64,000 nt of DNA from Bacillus_BD sp963787345. Lineage in GTDB: Bacteria; Bacillota; Bacilli; Bacillales; Cytobacillaceae. The stretch spans positions 496,001-560,000 of the forward strand of contig CAWBCW010000011.1 in NCBI GenBank assembly GCA_963787345.1. The letters are read 5' to 3'. Position 1 is the stretch's first letter. Each line of letters begins with the position of its first letter. The translations under genes were made by a program, and so were the position numbers. Below, one piece after another: positions 24,308 to 33,576 of the stretch. The notes beneath the pieces are model-generated. The model was given only the letters and a program-made list of their open reading frames with translations. It made no database searches and was not told the DNA's origin.

Positions 24308-25377
24308 GGATGAAAAAGAAGCTAATTTTAGAGGACGGTACGACTTTTGTTGGTGAAGCATTTGGGAGCGAATCAGCTTCGTCTGGAGAGGTAGTATTTC
24401 ATTCAGGTATGACGGGTTATCAAGAAATACTATCAGACCCTACTTATTGTGGTCAAATTGTAGCACTGACATACCCATTAGTTGGTAATTATGGCATTAA
24501 TCGTGATGATTTTGAATCGATTACTCCGGCAATCAATGGAATAATTGTAAAGGAAGCTACAAGCTTTCCTTCTAACTGGCGCAGTGAAATGACATTGGAT
24601 GAATACTGTAAAATGAAAAATATCCCAGGGATCGCTGGAATTGATACAAGGAAACTCACAAGAATCATTCGTGACAATGGAACATTAAAAGGAGTCATTT
24701 GTCATTTCAATGAAGATGATGAGGATGTTCTGGAAAGACTTCGAGCAACAGAGATTCGCCATGATCAAGTAAAGCAAGTGTCTACAAAAACAGCTTATCC
24801 AAGCCCTGGACGCGGTAGAAGAATTGTTGTCGTAGATTTTGGAATGAAGCACGGGATCTTAAGAGAGTTAAATGGACGGGGATGTGATGTAGTCGTTGTT
24901 CCTTTTGATACAAGTGCAAAAGAAATTCTCCAATTAAGCCCAGATGGAATTTTGTTAACAAACGGACCTGGGGATCCAAAAGAAGTAACGGAAGGAATCC
25001 AAATGATAAAAGAAGTTGTTGGTAAAGTTCCGGTATTTGGGATTGGATTAGGTCATCAACTTTTTGCGCTGGCATGCGGAGCGAATACGGAAAAAATGAA
25101 ATTCGGACATCGGGGTTCGAGCCATCCAACAAAGGATTTATTAACTGGAAAAGTTTTATTTACATCACAAAATCACGGGTTTCTAGTAGATACTAATTCA
25201 TTATCAAATACAAGATTAGAAATTACACATCTTGCCTTAAATGATGGGACAATTGAAGGATTAAGGCATAAAGATTATAACGCATTTTCAGTACAATTCG
25301 ATCCGGAAGCATCACCAGGATCTGAAGATGCAAAGTTATTTATTCCATCAATTTATAGAAATGATCGAAATTGCTAA
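24304..25377 (+). CDS. pyrAA: Carbamoyl-phosphate synthetase small subunit PyrAA, glutaminase triad lost
   Basis: The small subunit normally hydrolyses glutamine and channels ammonia to PyrAB. The 357-residue protein keeps the full fold: N-terminal domain (residues 1 to about 150) with HSGMTGYQEILSDPTYCGQI and GIAGIDTRKLTRIIR, and a class I amidotransferase domain with TNGPGDPKEV and TSQNHGF. The nucleophile motif, normally GICLGHQ, reads GIGLGHQ with GGA at 25045-25047 (Gly248). The triad histidine, normally in QFHPE or QYHPE, is Asp333 (GAT, 25300-25302). Only Glu335 remains. The usual GSNHP also reads GSSHP. Glutaminase activity should therefore be absent, leaving ammonia-dependent synthesis. 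The ATG at 24304 overlaps the pyrC stop; ATG 24310 is possible. Confidence 0.93.
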   Translation: MRMKKKLILEDGTTFVGEAFGSESASSGEVVFHSGMTGYQEILSDPTYCGQIVALTYPLVGNYGINRDDFESITPAINGIIVKEATSFPSNWRSEMTLDEYCKMKNIPGIAGIDTRKLTRIIRDNGTLKGVICHFNEDDEDVLERLRATEIRHDQVKQVSTKTAYPSPGRGRRIVVVDFGMKHGILRELNGRGCDVVVVPFDTSAKEILQLSPDGILLTNGPGDPKEVTEGIQMIKEVVGKVPVFGIGLGHQLFALACGANTEKMKFGHRGSSHPTKDLLTGKVLFTSQNHGFLVDTNSLSNTRLEITHLALNDGTIEGLRHKDYNAFSVQFDPEASPGSEDAKLFIPSIYRNDRNC

Positions 25378-25394
25378 ACAGGGGGAAACAGCTA

Positions 25395-28300
25395 ATGCCA
25401 AAGCGTAAAGATATTAAAAGCATTTTAGTAATTGGATCAGGACCGATTGTCATTGGGCAAGCGGCAGAGTTTGATTATGCTGGTACTCAAGCATGTTTGT
25501 CTCTTAAGGAAGAAGGCTACCGTGTTATTCTTGTTAACTCAAATCCAGCTACGATTATGACAGATACAGAAATTGCTGATGTAGTTTATATTGAACCATT
25601 AACACTTGAGTTTGTATCTAGAATCATTCGTAAAGAGAGACCAGATGCTCTATTACCAACATTAGGTGGTCAAACAGGCTTAAATATGGCAGTTGAATTA
25701 GCGGATTCTGGTATTTTGGATGAATGCGGTGTAGAAATTCTTGGAACAAAGCTTTCAGCTATTCAACAAGCAGAGGATCGGGATTTATTCAGAAATCTTA
25801 TGAATGAATTAAATGAACCTGTTCCAGATAGTGAGATTATCCATAATCTCGATGAAGCTTATAAATTTGTTGAAGAAATCGGGTATCCAGTCATTGTTCG
25901 TCCGGCATTTACACTCGGAGGTACAGGCGGGGGAATTTGTCATAATGAAGAAGAACTGATTGAAATTGTTACAAGTGGATTAAAGTATAGCCCTGTAACA
26001 CAATGTTTATTAGAAAAAAGCATTGCTGGCTTTAAAGAAATTGAATATGAGGTAATGAGAGATTCAAATGACAATGCAATTGTTGTCTGCAGTATGGAGA
26101 ACGTGGATCCAGTAGGTGTTCATACAGGCGATTCAATCGTAGTTGCACCTACACAAACATTGAGTGACCGTGAATATCAGCTTCTTCGCAATGCATCATT
26201 AAAAATTATTCGTGCACTTGGAATTGAAGGCGGCTGTAATGTTCAATTAGCCTTAGATCCATATAGCTATGATTATTATATTATTGAAGTAAATCCGCGT
26301 GTCAGTCGTTCTTCTGCTCTTGCTTCAAAAGCGACAGGTTATCCAATTGCAAAATTGGCATCCAAAATTGCTGTTGGCTTAACATTAGATGAGATGATGA
26401 ACCCTGTTACAGAAAAAACGTACGCAGCTACAGAACCAGTTGTTGATTATATTGTAACGAAAATTCCACGCTTTCCTTTTGATAAATTTGAATCTGCGAA
26501 CCGTTTGTTGGGAACACAAATGAAAGCGACGGGAGAGATTATGGCGATTGGCCGCACATTTGAAGAGTCACTCCTAAAAGCAATCCGCTCATTAGAGAGC
26601 GATGTGTATCACTTTGAACTGCCAAATGGTGATGGATTTAGTAATGAAATAATTGAGAAGCGGATTCGGAAAGCTGGCGATGAACGTTTATTTTATATAG
26701 CAGAAGCAATGAGACGCGGTATTAGTTATGAACAGATTCATGAATGGAGTCAAATCGACCGCTTCTTCCTGTATAAAATGGAAGGAATCATCAAATTTGA
26801 GAAAGAATTAGCACAGTATCGATTTGATTTTGAATGGGGTACAAAGGCAAAGAAAAAAGGCTTCTCAGATGTCGCAATTGCCAACGTATGGGAAAGTACA
26901 GAGAAAGAAGTGTATGACTGGCGATTAAAAGAAGGGATAATCCCTACATACAAAATGGTAGACACTTGTGCAGCTGAGTTTGAATCAGAGACACCTTATT
27001 TTTATGGTACGTATGAGGATGAGAATGAATCGGTTGTAACAGACAAAAAAAGCGTAATCGTATTAGGATCTGGGCCAATCCGTATCGGTCAAGGGGTAGA
27101 ATTCGACTATGCGACCGTTCACTCAGTATGGGCGATTAAAGAAGCAGGGTATGAGGCGATTATTGTAAATAATAATCCAGAAACGGTATCTACGGATTTT
27201 AGTATTTCAGATAAACTTTATTTTGAACCGTTGACCCTTGAAGATGTTATGCATATTGTTGAACTGGAAAAACCAGTCGGAGTTGTCGTTCAGTTTGGAG
27301 GACAAACAGCGATAAACTTGGCAGCAGGTCTTGTTGAAAGAGGCGTGAAAATTTTAGGAACTTCTTTAGAAGATGTAGACCGTGCGGAAGATCGTGATAA
27401 ATTTGAACAGGCATTAGTTGAAATGAATATTCCAATGCCTAAAGGAAAAACAGCTTTATCTGTTGATGGGGCATTAAAGATTGCTGAGGAAATTGGTTAT
27501 CCAGTCCTTGTACGTCCATCCTATGTGCTTGGCGGCAGAGCTATGGAAATCGTTTATAGAAGCGAGGAATTGCTCCATTACATGGAAAATGCAGTTAAAA
27601 TTAACCCAGAACATCCCGTATTAATTGACCGTTATTTAACAGGAAAAGAAATTGAAGTTGATGCGATTTGTGATGGTACAGATGTTGTTATTCCAGGAAT
27701 TATGGAACACATTGAACGTGCAGGTGTCCATTCAGGGGACTCAATCGCTGTATATCCGCCACAACACTTATCCGATGAAATAAAACAAAAGTTAGTTACC
27801 TATACAGAGAAAATGGCTAAGGGATTGAACATTATTGGATTGCTTAATATTCAATATGTTGTAAGCAATAATGAAGTATTTGTGCTTGAAGTAAATCCTC
27901 GTTCAAGCCGTACGGTACCATTTTTAAGTAAAATTACAAATATACCAATGGCAAAGGTTGCTACAAAGGCAATTCTCGGTCAAACATTAAAAGAGCAAGG
28001 GTACGAAACAGGACTCGTTCCTGATAAGCCTGGCGTATATGTGAAAGCACCTGTATTTTCATTTGCTAAGCTGCGTAATGTCGATATTTCACTCGGACCA
28101 GAAATGAAGTCAACCGGCGAAGTAATGGGGAAAGACTATACGCTGGAAAAAGCCCTATATAAAGCTTTAGTCGCATCAGGAATTCAAATTCAAAGCTTTG
28201 GCACGGTGCTACTGACTATTTCTGATAAAGATAAAAAAGAGGCACTAGGACTTGCTAAACGATTTTCTGCAATCGGCTATCGCTTAATGGCAACAAATGG

Positions 28301-28607
28301 AACTGCTGCCTATTTACAAGAAGCAGGCATCCCAGTAAGTATCGTTAATAAAATTGATACAGAAGGTCCGAACCTTTTAGATGTCATTCGAAATGGCGAA
28401 GCCCAATTTGTTGTAAATACTTTCTCAAAAGGAAAACAACCTGAACGTGACGGCTTCAGAATTCGCCGTGAATCAGTTGAAAACGGTGTTCCATGTTTAA
28501 CATCACTAGATACAGCGGAAGCTATTTTACAAGTGATAGAATCGATGAATTTCTCTGCGGAAGCAATGGGGAAATCTTCTGATACGAAGGAGGCCGTACA
28601 TTCATGA
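25395..28607 (+). CDS. pyrAB: Carbamoyl-phosphate synthetase large subunit PyrAB
   Basis: PyrAB makes carbamoyl phosphate from bicarbonate, ammonia and two ATP. The start at 25395 (PKRKDIKSILVIGSGP) gives 1070 residues, one less than I recall for B. subtilis. The two homologous halves are visible: VIGSGPIVIGQAAEFDYAGT and, from about residue 553, VLGSGPIRIGQGVEFDYATV. Each carries an ATP-grasp domain (VRPAFTLGGTGGGI, VRPSYVLGGRAMEIV). The C-terminal methylglyoxal synthase-like allosteric domain (about 930-1070) has RFSAIGYRLMATNGTAAYL and a phosphate site in VVNTF. It appears intact, so with the altered PyrAA it could use free ammonia. Confidence 0.96.
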   Translation: MPKRKDIKSILVIGSGPIVIGQAAEFDYAGTQACLSLKEEGYRVILVNSNPATIMTDTEIADVVYIEPLTLEFVSRIIRKERPDALLPTLGGQTGLNMAVELADSGILDECGVEILGTKLSAIQQAEDRDLFRNLMNELNEPVPDSEIIHNLDEAYKFVEEIGYPVIVRPAFTLGGTGGGICHNEEELIEIVTSGLKYSPVTQCLLEKSIAGFKEIEYEVMRDSNDNAIVVCSMENVDPVGVHTGDSIVVAPTQTLSDREYQLLRNASLKIIRALGIEGGCNVQLALDPYSYDYYIIEVNPRVSRSSALASKATGYPIAKLASKIAVGLTLDEMMNPVTEKTYAATEPVVDYIVTKIPRFPFDKFESANRLLGTQMKATGEIMAIGRTFEESLLKAIRSLESDVYHFELPNGDGFSNEIIEKRIRKAGDERLFYIAEAMRRGISYEQIHEWSQIDRFFLYKMEGIIKFEKELAQYRFDFEWGTKAKKKGFSDVAIANVWESTEKEVYDWRLKEGIIPTYKMVDTCAAEFESETPYFYGTYEDENESVVTDKKSVIVLGSGPIRIGQGVEFDYATVHSVWAIKEAGYEAIIVNNNPETVSTDFSISDKLYFEPLTLEDVMHIVELEKPVGVVVQFGGQTAINLAAGLVERGVKILGTSLEDVDRAEDRDKFEQALVEMNIPMPKGKTALSVDGALKIAEEIGYPVLVRPSYVLGGRAMEIVYRSEELLHYMENAVKINPEHPVLIDRYLTGKEIEVDAICDGTDVVIPGIMEHIERAGVHSGDSIAVYPPQHLSDEIKQKLVTYTEKMAKGLNIIGLLNIQYVVSNNEVFVLEVNPRSSRTVPFLSKITNIPMAKVATKAILGQTLKEQGYETGLVPDKPGVYVKAPVFSFAKLRNVDISLGPEMKSTGEVMGKDYTLEKALYKALVASGIQIQSFGTVLLTISDKDKKEALGLAKRFSAIGYRLMATNGTAAYLQEAGIPVSIVNKIDTEGPNLLDVIRNGEAQFVVNTFSKGKQPERDGFRIRRESVENGVPCLTSLDTAEAILQVIESMNFSAEAMGKSSDTKEAVHS

Positions 28608-29383
28608 TCGGCAAAGAATTATGTACTGTCGTTTCACAAAAACAAATTGCCCATTCTATTTTTGAGCTCACCTTAAAAGGTGAGCTTGTTAGGCAAATGA
28701 ATGAACCTGGCCAATTTGTTCATATAAAGGTGTCGAATGGGATGGATCCATTGCTACGTCGGCCGATTTCAATTGCAAAAATAGATAAAGATACACAGGA
28801 ATTTACAGTGATTTATCGAGCTGAAGGGCATGGTACGAAAATTCTTGCTTCAAAGATAGTTGGAGAGGAAATTGATATTCTTGGTCCGCTTGGTCACGGC
28901 TTTCCAATTGATGAAACAGGAAATGGTGAAACAGCCTTATTAGTCGGCGGAGGTGTTGGTGTTCCACCCCTTTATGAATTATCTCGACAGCTTGTAACAA
29001 AAGGGGTTAGAGTCGTCCATGTTTTAGGGTTTCAATCCGAATCGGCTGTTTTTTATGAGAGTGAATTTGCAAAGCTTGGGGAAACTTACATCGCAACTGT
29101 AGACGGTTCTTATGGGATAAAGGGATTTGTGACAGATGTGATTGCAGATAAAGGACTGGACTTTGATACGCTATATTCCTGTGGACCAACGCCTATGCTT
29201 AAAGCACTCGAAACGAACTTTGCTGACAAAAAGGTATATCTGTCACTCGAAGAAAGAATGGGATGCGGCATTGGCGCTTGCTTTGCATGTGTATGTCATA
29301 CTGGGGATGACGCTTCAGACCACACTTATAAAAAGGTTTGCAGTGATGGTCCAGTATTCCGGGCAGGGGAGGTTGTACTATGA
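28604..29383 (+). CDS. pyrK: Dihydroorotate dehydrogenase electron transfer subunit PyrK
   Basis: PyrK passes electrons from the PyrD flavin to NAD through FAD and a [2Fe-2S] cluster. The 259-residue protein has the FAD motif RRPISIAKID, the NAD-binding loop LLVGGGVGVPPLYELS, SCGPTPMLKAL, and the cluster ligands in GCGIGACFACVCH plus VCSDGPVF. It starts in the ATGA overlap with pyrAB and ends in another ATGA overlap with pyrD, so the three are translationally linked. Confidence 0.96.
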   Translation: MIGKELCTVVSQKQIAHSIFELTLKGELVRQMNEPGQFVHIKVSNGMDPLLRRPISIAKIDKDTQEFTVIYRAEGHGTKILASKIVGEEIDILGPLGHGFPIDETGNGETALLVGGGVGVPPLYELSRQLVTKGVRVVHVLGFQSESAVFYESEFAKLGETYIATVDGSYGIKGFVTDVIADKGLDFDTLYSCGPTPMLKALETNFADKKVYLSLEERMGCGIGACFACVCHTGDDASDHTYKKVCSDGPVFRAGEVVL

Positions 29384-30291
29384 GTATGTTAAATGTGAAA
29401 TTGCCTGGATTAAATCTTAAAAACCCAATTATGCCAGCTTCAGGGTGTTTTGGGTTTGGCCGTGAATATAGTCAATTTTATGATTTGAGTAAGTTAGGCG
29501 CTATTATGATAAAAGCTACTACAGTGGAACCGCGATTTGGCAACCCCACACCTAGAGTAGCAGAAACTTCGGCAGGGATGCTAAATGCGATTGGACTTCA
29601 AAATCCGGGTTTAAAGCGTGTAGTATCTGAGGAGCTTACGTGGCTTGAACAATTTGATGTTCCAATTGTTGCCAATGTAGCAGGTTCAACAGAAGAAGAT
29701 TATGTAATGGTTGCTAAAGAAATTTCAAAAGCACCTAATGTTCATGCATTAGAATTAAATATTTCATGTCCGAATGTGAAAAAGGGTGGAATTACATTTG
29801 GTACGGTACCAGAGATTGCGAAAGATTTAACTGAAAAGGTGAAGGCTGTTTCAGAAGTACCTGTATATGTAAAGCTTTCGCCTAATGTAACCGATATTGT
29901 GGAGATGGCAAAAGCGGTAGAAGCTGGTGGAGCAGACGGGATTACTATGATTAATACACTTGTCGGAATGAGAATTGATTTAAAAAATGCCAAGCCAGTA
30001 ATTGCTAATAAAACAGGCGGACTATCAGGTCCTGCTATCAAACCTGTTGCGATTCGTATGATCTACGAAGTAAGTCAAAAAGTAAATATTCCAATTATCG
30101 GAATGGGCGGCATTCAAACTGCTGAAGATGTCATTGAATATTTTTATGCAGGGGCTAGTGCTGTTGCTGTCGGTACTGCGAATTTTGTCGATCCATATGT
30201 GTGTCCGACGATTATTGATGAACTTCCAGGTCTATTAGATAAACTTGGATTTGACCATATTTCACAATGTACAGGAAGGAGCTGGAAATAA
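29380..30291 (+). CDS. pyrD: Dihydroorotate dehydrogenase (NAD-type, class 1B) PyrD
   Basis: PyrD oxidises dihydroorotate to orotate with FMN and, together with PyrK, reduces NAD. The 303-residue TIM barrel has PGLNLKNPIMPASGCFGFG, the active-site cysteine in LELNISCPNVKKGG, KLSPNVTDIVEMAKAVEAGG, ANKTGGLSGPAIKPVA and the FMN phosphate site PIIGMGGIQTAEDVIEY. It is the class 1B type, consistent with adjacent pyrK. The pyrF ATG follows directly after its stop. Confidence 0.97.
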   Translation: MSMLNVKLPGLNLKNPIMPASGCFGFGREYSQFYDLSKLGAIMIKATTVEPRFGNPTPRVAETSAGMLNAIGLQNPGLKRVVSEELTWLEQFDVPIVANVAGSTEEDYVMVAKEISKAPNVHALELNISCPNVKKGGITFGTVPEIAKDLTEKVKAVSEVPVYVKLSPNVTDIVEMAKAVEAGGADGITMINTLVGMRIDLKNAKPVIANKTGGLSGPAIKPVAIRMIYEVSQKVNIPIIGMGGIQTAEDVIEYFYAGASAVAVGTANFVDPYVCPTIIDELPGLLDKLGFDHISQCTGRSWK

Positions 30292-31008
30292 ATGGAGAGT
30301 CCAGTAATTGTTGCTCTTGATTTTCCTTCCAAGCATGAGGTTTCACAATTCTTAAATCAATTTAATGAAGAGAAACTGTTTGTAAAAGTTGGAATGGAGC
30401 TTTTTTATCAAGAAGGACCATCAATTATATATGACATTAAGGAAAAAGGACATGAGATTTTTCTTGATTTAAAGCTACATGATATTCCAAATACGGTGAA
30501 AAGTGCTATGAAAGGTTTAGCAAAGCTAGGCTGTGATCTTGTTAACGTTCATGCAGCAGGCGGCCAGGAAATGATGGAAAGTGCTTTAGAAGGGTTAGAA
30601 GCCGGGACTTCAAGCGGGAAGAAAAGACCGCTTTGCATCGCTGTCACTCAATTAACGAGTACATCCGAAGAACAAATGAAACGCGAACAACTGATTTCAG
30701 TTCCTCTTCAAGAGTCTGTATTACATTATGCAAGCTTAACGAAGACTTCGGGACTAGATGGGGTTGTCTGCTCTTCACATGAAGTTTCTACTATTCGTAA
30801 ACATCTCGGCAATGAATTTCTAACGGTAACACCTGGGATCCGCTTGATCGATGATGCGGTCGGAGATCAAAAACGGGTAGCTACCCCAGAATTTGCCAGA
30901 GCAGCAGGTGTTTCTTATATGGTGGTCGGACGCTCGATTACAAGATCGAATGATCCGCTTCAGAGTTATCAAAAGTTTATACATGCATGGGAAGGTGTTG
31001 GAGAATGA
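30292..31008 (+). CDS. pyrF: Orotidine 5'-phosphate decarboxylase PyrF
   Basis: PyrF decarboxylates OMP to UMP, the final step of the pathway. The 238-residue barrel starts with IVALDFPSKHEV and has the catalytic DLKLHDIPNT segment (D-x-K-x-x-D), NVHAAGGQEMM, VTPGIRLIDD and the phosphate-binding YMVVGRSITRSNDP. The start follows AGGAAGGAGCTGG inside the end of pyrD. The end overlaps the pyrE start codon. Confidence 0.97.
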   Translation: MESPVIVALDFPSKHEVSQFLNQFNEEKLFVKVGMELFYQEGPSIIYDIKEKGHEIFLDLKLHDIPNTVKSAMKGLAKLGCDLVNVHAAGGQEMMESALEGLEAGTSSGKKRPLCIAVTQLTSTSEEQMKREQLISVPLQESVLHYASLTKTSGLDGVVCSSHEVSTIRKHLGNEFLTVTPGIRLIDDAVGDQKRVATPEFARAAGVSYMVVGRSITRSNDPLQSYQKFIHAWEGVGE

Positions 31009-31628
31009 AAAAAGAAATTGCAGAAAGTTTATTAAAGATAAAAGCTGTAGCCCTACAACCAAATGAGCCATTTACTTGGGCATCAGGAATCCAATCGCCT
31101 ATTTATTGTGATAATCGATTAACACTATCCTATCCTGAGATCAGAAAGAACATTGCCAGAGGATTATCTCAACTAATTAAAGAACATTTTTCTGGCACTG
31201 AATTAATAGCAGGTACAGCAACAGCGGGGATTCCACATGCTGCATGGGTAAGTGATGAACTTGATTTGCCGATGTGCTATGTTCGATCAAAAGCAAAAGG
31301 ACATGGTAAAGGGAATCAAATTGAAGGGAAAGCAGAAAAAGGCCAAAAGGTAGTTGTTGTAGAAGATTTAATTTCTACCGGGGGAAGCGTCATAACGGCT
31401 GTTCAGGCTTTACGCGAGTCGGGATGTGATGTATTAGGAGTTGTATCAATCTTTACATACGAACTTGAAACTGGACGAAAGCAATTAAGTGAACAAAACA
31501 TTACAGCTTATTCATTAACTGATTTTTCAAGCCTTGTGGAAGTAGCAAGTGAAAAAGGTTATATAGCCAATTCAGATTGGGATAAATTAATGGAATGGCG
31601 AAAAGACCCATCCGAGTGGGGAAAATAA
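31005..31628 (+). CDS. pyrE: Orotate phosphoribosyltransferase PyrE
   Basis: PyrE attaches orotate to PRPP to form OMP. The start at 31005 overlaps the pyrF stop as ATGA and gives 207 residues; the longer open frame starts inside pyrF without a good site. Motifs are FTWASGIQSPIYCDNR, GTATAGIPHAAWV, VRSKAKGHGKGNQIEG and the PRPP loop VVVVEDLISTGGSVI. It is the last gene of the pyr operon and is followed by a strong terminator. Confidence 0.97.
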   Translation: MKKEIAESLLKIKAVALQPNEPFTWASGIQSPIYCDNRLTLSYPEIRKNIARGLSQLIKEHFSGTELIAGTATAGIPHAAWVSDELDLPMCYVRSKAKGHGKGNQIEGKAEKGQKVVVVEDLISTGGSVITAVQALRESGCDVLGVVSIFTYELETGRKQLSEQNITAYSLTDFSSLVEVASEKGYIANSDWDKLMEWRKDPSEWGK

Positions 31629-31678
31629 AAATCGAGAGTCTAACATCTTTTTGGGGTGTTAGATTCTCGATTTTTCTG
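31627..31678. terminator. Bidirectional terminator between pyrE and rqcH
   Basis: AAATCGAGAGTCTAACA pairs with TGTTAGATTCTCGATTT (one mismatch-like position) around TCTTTTTGGGG. T-runs follow the stem on both strands, so it can stop both the pyr operon and the convergent rqcH transcript. Confidence 0.9.
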
Positions 31679-31700
31679 TTAGGAAAAGCTTATGAAGGGA

Positions 31701-33416
31701 TTATTTTTGCTGTTTCAATTTTAACACCATTTCTTCATTTGGTGTTACATAAATCGTCTGCTGGTTTTCATAAATAACAAATCCTGGTTTAGCACCTGAG
31801 GGTTTTTTTACGTATCGGACTCTCGTATAATCAACAGGTACAGAGCTTGATTGACGGGATTTACTATAATAAGCTGCCAAAATTGCAGCTTCATAGATTG
31901 TTTGCTCTGCAGGCTCTTTGCTGCGAATTACGACATGGGAGCCCGGAATATCCTTTGTATGAAGCCAAATCTCATCACGTGCAGCTAAACGGTTTGTTAA
32001 ATAGTCATTTTGTTTATTATTTTTACCGACAATAATCTCTGTCCCATCCGAAGCAGAATAGTATTCTAATATCGGTTTTTGGGATTGGTTTTTTTTCGTT
32101 GCCTTTCTATGTTTATTCCGTAAATAGCCTTCTTCAATTAGTTCTTGACGGATTTCAGCAACATCTTTTGGAGATGCTGCTTCAATTTGTTGAAACAATC
32201 CTTCGAAATAATAAACTTCTTTTTTGGCCTTCTCAATTTGATCTCCAACAATTTCAATAGAGTTTTTAGCCTTTTGATATTTTGTGAAATATCCTTGAGC
32301 ATTTTCAGATGGCGTTTTTAATGGATCTAGAGGAATCACGATCGATGCTCCATTTTCATCATAATAATCGATGACTTCTATTTCATTCATCCCTTTATGT
32401 ACTGAATATAGATTGGCTGTCAATAGTTCGCCATATCGTTGAAGTTTTTGTGCCTCATGTGCTTCTTTTAATGTATTTTGCAGCTTGAAAATCTTTTTCT
32501 CGTTTTTTTCTTTTTCATTAACAATTAAACGTTCAATATCATGTGCTTGTTGTTTAACTCGATCACGCTCGGCTTTTCCAAAGAAATAACGATCTAACAT
32601 TTCACTGAGAGATGAAAAACATTTACTTTCCTTTGCAACAGATTCTAGAGGAAATAGATAGAAGTTTTCCTTCGATTCATTCTCCATTACAGCAGGTTGA
32701 TATTCGTGAGACTCTATTCTTTTCATAGTGGATAAAAAGGCATTTGGCAGGGTATTACGATTAACTAATCCAGCATGATAGATGATTTCTTTTGCTAATA
32801 GGGGTGATATTCCCGCATATTGATTAACCAGTTGTTTGTCCATTTTACCAACATTAAAATCAAGTCGTTTTAATAATTCCGTTTCATCCGCCTGTAACGG
32901 ATTAGCCTTATTCTGTTCGGGTGGAAAGATATAGGGCTGGCCAGGGAGTATCGTACGATAGGTATTAACGGCAGGTGGAACATGTTTTACGCTATCAAGA
33001 ATCATGTTTTTTTCTTGATCGACTAAAATAATGTTGCTGTGACGCCCCATGATTTCCACAATGAGTTTTTTATAAGAAGTATCTCCAATCTCATTTCGTC
33101 CTTTTACGGTCAGGATCAAGATCCGTTCAAGTCCAGGCTGCTCAATGTCTTCCAATACATACCCTTCTAAATGCTTTCGTAAAAGCATACAAAACATAGG
33201 TGGCTGAGCCGGATTTTCATAATCCTCATTCGTTATTTGAACTCTAGCATGATTAGGGTGGGCAGAAAGTAATAATTTATTATTTTTCCCATTTGCTCGT
33301 ATGACAAGAATAATTTCATTTTTATATGGCTGATGAACTTTACTGATTCTTCCGCCTTTTAGGGAATCAGTAAGTTCTTTGCGCATCGCTCTCGTAAATA
33401 AACCATCAAAAGACAT
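31701..33416 (-). CDS. rqcH: Ribosome quality control protein RqcH (NFACT family, YloA)
   Basis: RqcH binds obstructed 50S subunits and recruits tRNA-Ala to add alanine tails that mark the nascent chain for ClpXP. The 571-residue protein has NFACT-N (about residues 1-175, MSFDGLFTRAMRKEL, EIMGRHSNIILVD, NTYRTILPGQPY), a helix-hairpin-helix region, a long coiled coil (about 285-430) and NFACT-R with DEIWLHTKDIPGSHVVIRS. The residue pair I recall as Asp97-Arg98 in B. subtilis is Glu97-Arg98 here (GLERIL), a conservative change. It is the only long minus-strand gene in the window. Confidence 0.93.
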   Translation of the reverse strand: MSFDGLFTRAMRKELTDSLKGGRISKVHQPYKNEIILVIRANGKNNKLLLSAHPNHARVQITNEDYENPAQPPMFCMLLRKHLEGYVLEDIEQPGLERILILTVKGRNEIGDTSYKKLIVEIMGRHSNIILVDQEKNMILDSVKHVPPAVNTYRTILPGQPYIFPPEQNKANPLQADETELLKRLDFNVGKMDKQLVNQYAGISPLLAKEIIYHAGLVNRNTLPNAFLSTMKRIESHEYQPAVMENESKENFYLFPLESVAKESKCFSSLSEMLDRYFFGKAERDRVKQQAHDIERLIVNEKEKNEKKIFKLQNTLKEAHEAQKLQRYGELLTANLYSVHKGMNEIEVIDYYDENGASIVIPLDPLKTPSENAQGYFTKYQKAKNSIEIVGDQIEKAKKEVYYFEGLFQQIEAASPKDVAEIRQELIEEGYLRNKHRKATKKNQSQKPILEYYSASDGTEIIVGKNNKQNDYLTNRLAARDEIWLHTKDIPGSHVVIRSKEPAEQTIYEAAILAAYYSKSRQSSSVPVDYTRVRYVKKPSGAKPGFVIYENQQTIYVTPNEEMVLKLKQQK

Positions 33417-33576
33417 AGAAAAACATCCTTTACTAATAATCTAACTTAAATTTACAAGTTGTTTCGGAAGAGTGCAACTATCTTAGCATTTTTTCGGACA
33501 AGGGTGAATAAGATTTTGATAGAGTAATCTGTTATTAAATTCTGTTATTAATTAAAGAGGGAAGTGAGATGACGGG
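33417..33576. other. Divergent intergenic region between rqcH and yloB
   Basis: This 160-nt region must hold promoters for both divergent genes. I cannot identify a clear promoter or operator. The yloB ribosome binding site (AGGGAAGTGAG) lies near 33558-33568. Confidence 0.5.

Noticed and set aside
24304..25377. PyrAA as a pseudogene
   Set aside because: The frame is complete, length is normal, overlaps with neighbours are kept and non-catalytic motifs are conserved, so loss of catalysis with retained structure is more likely.
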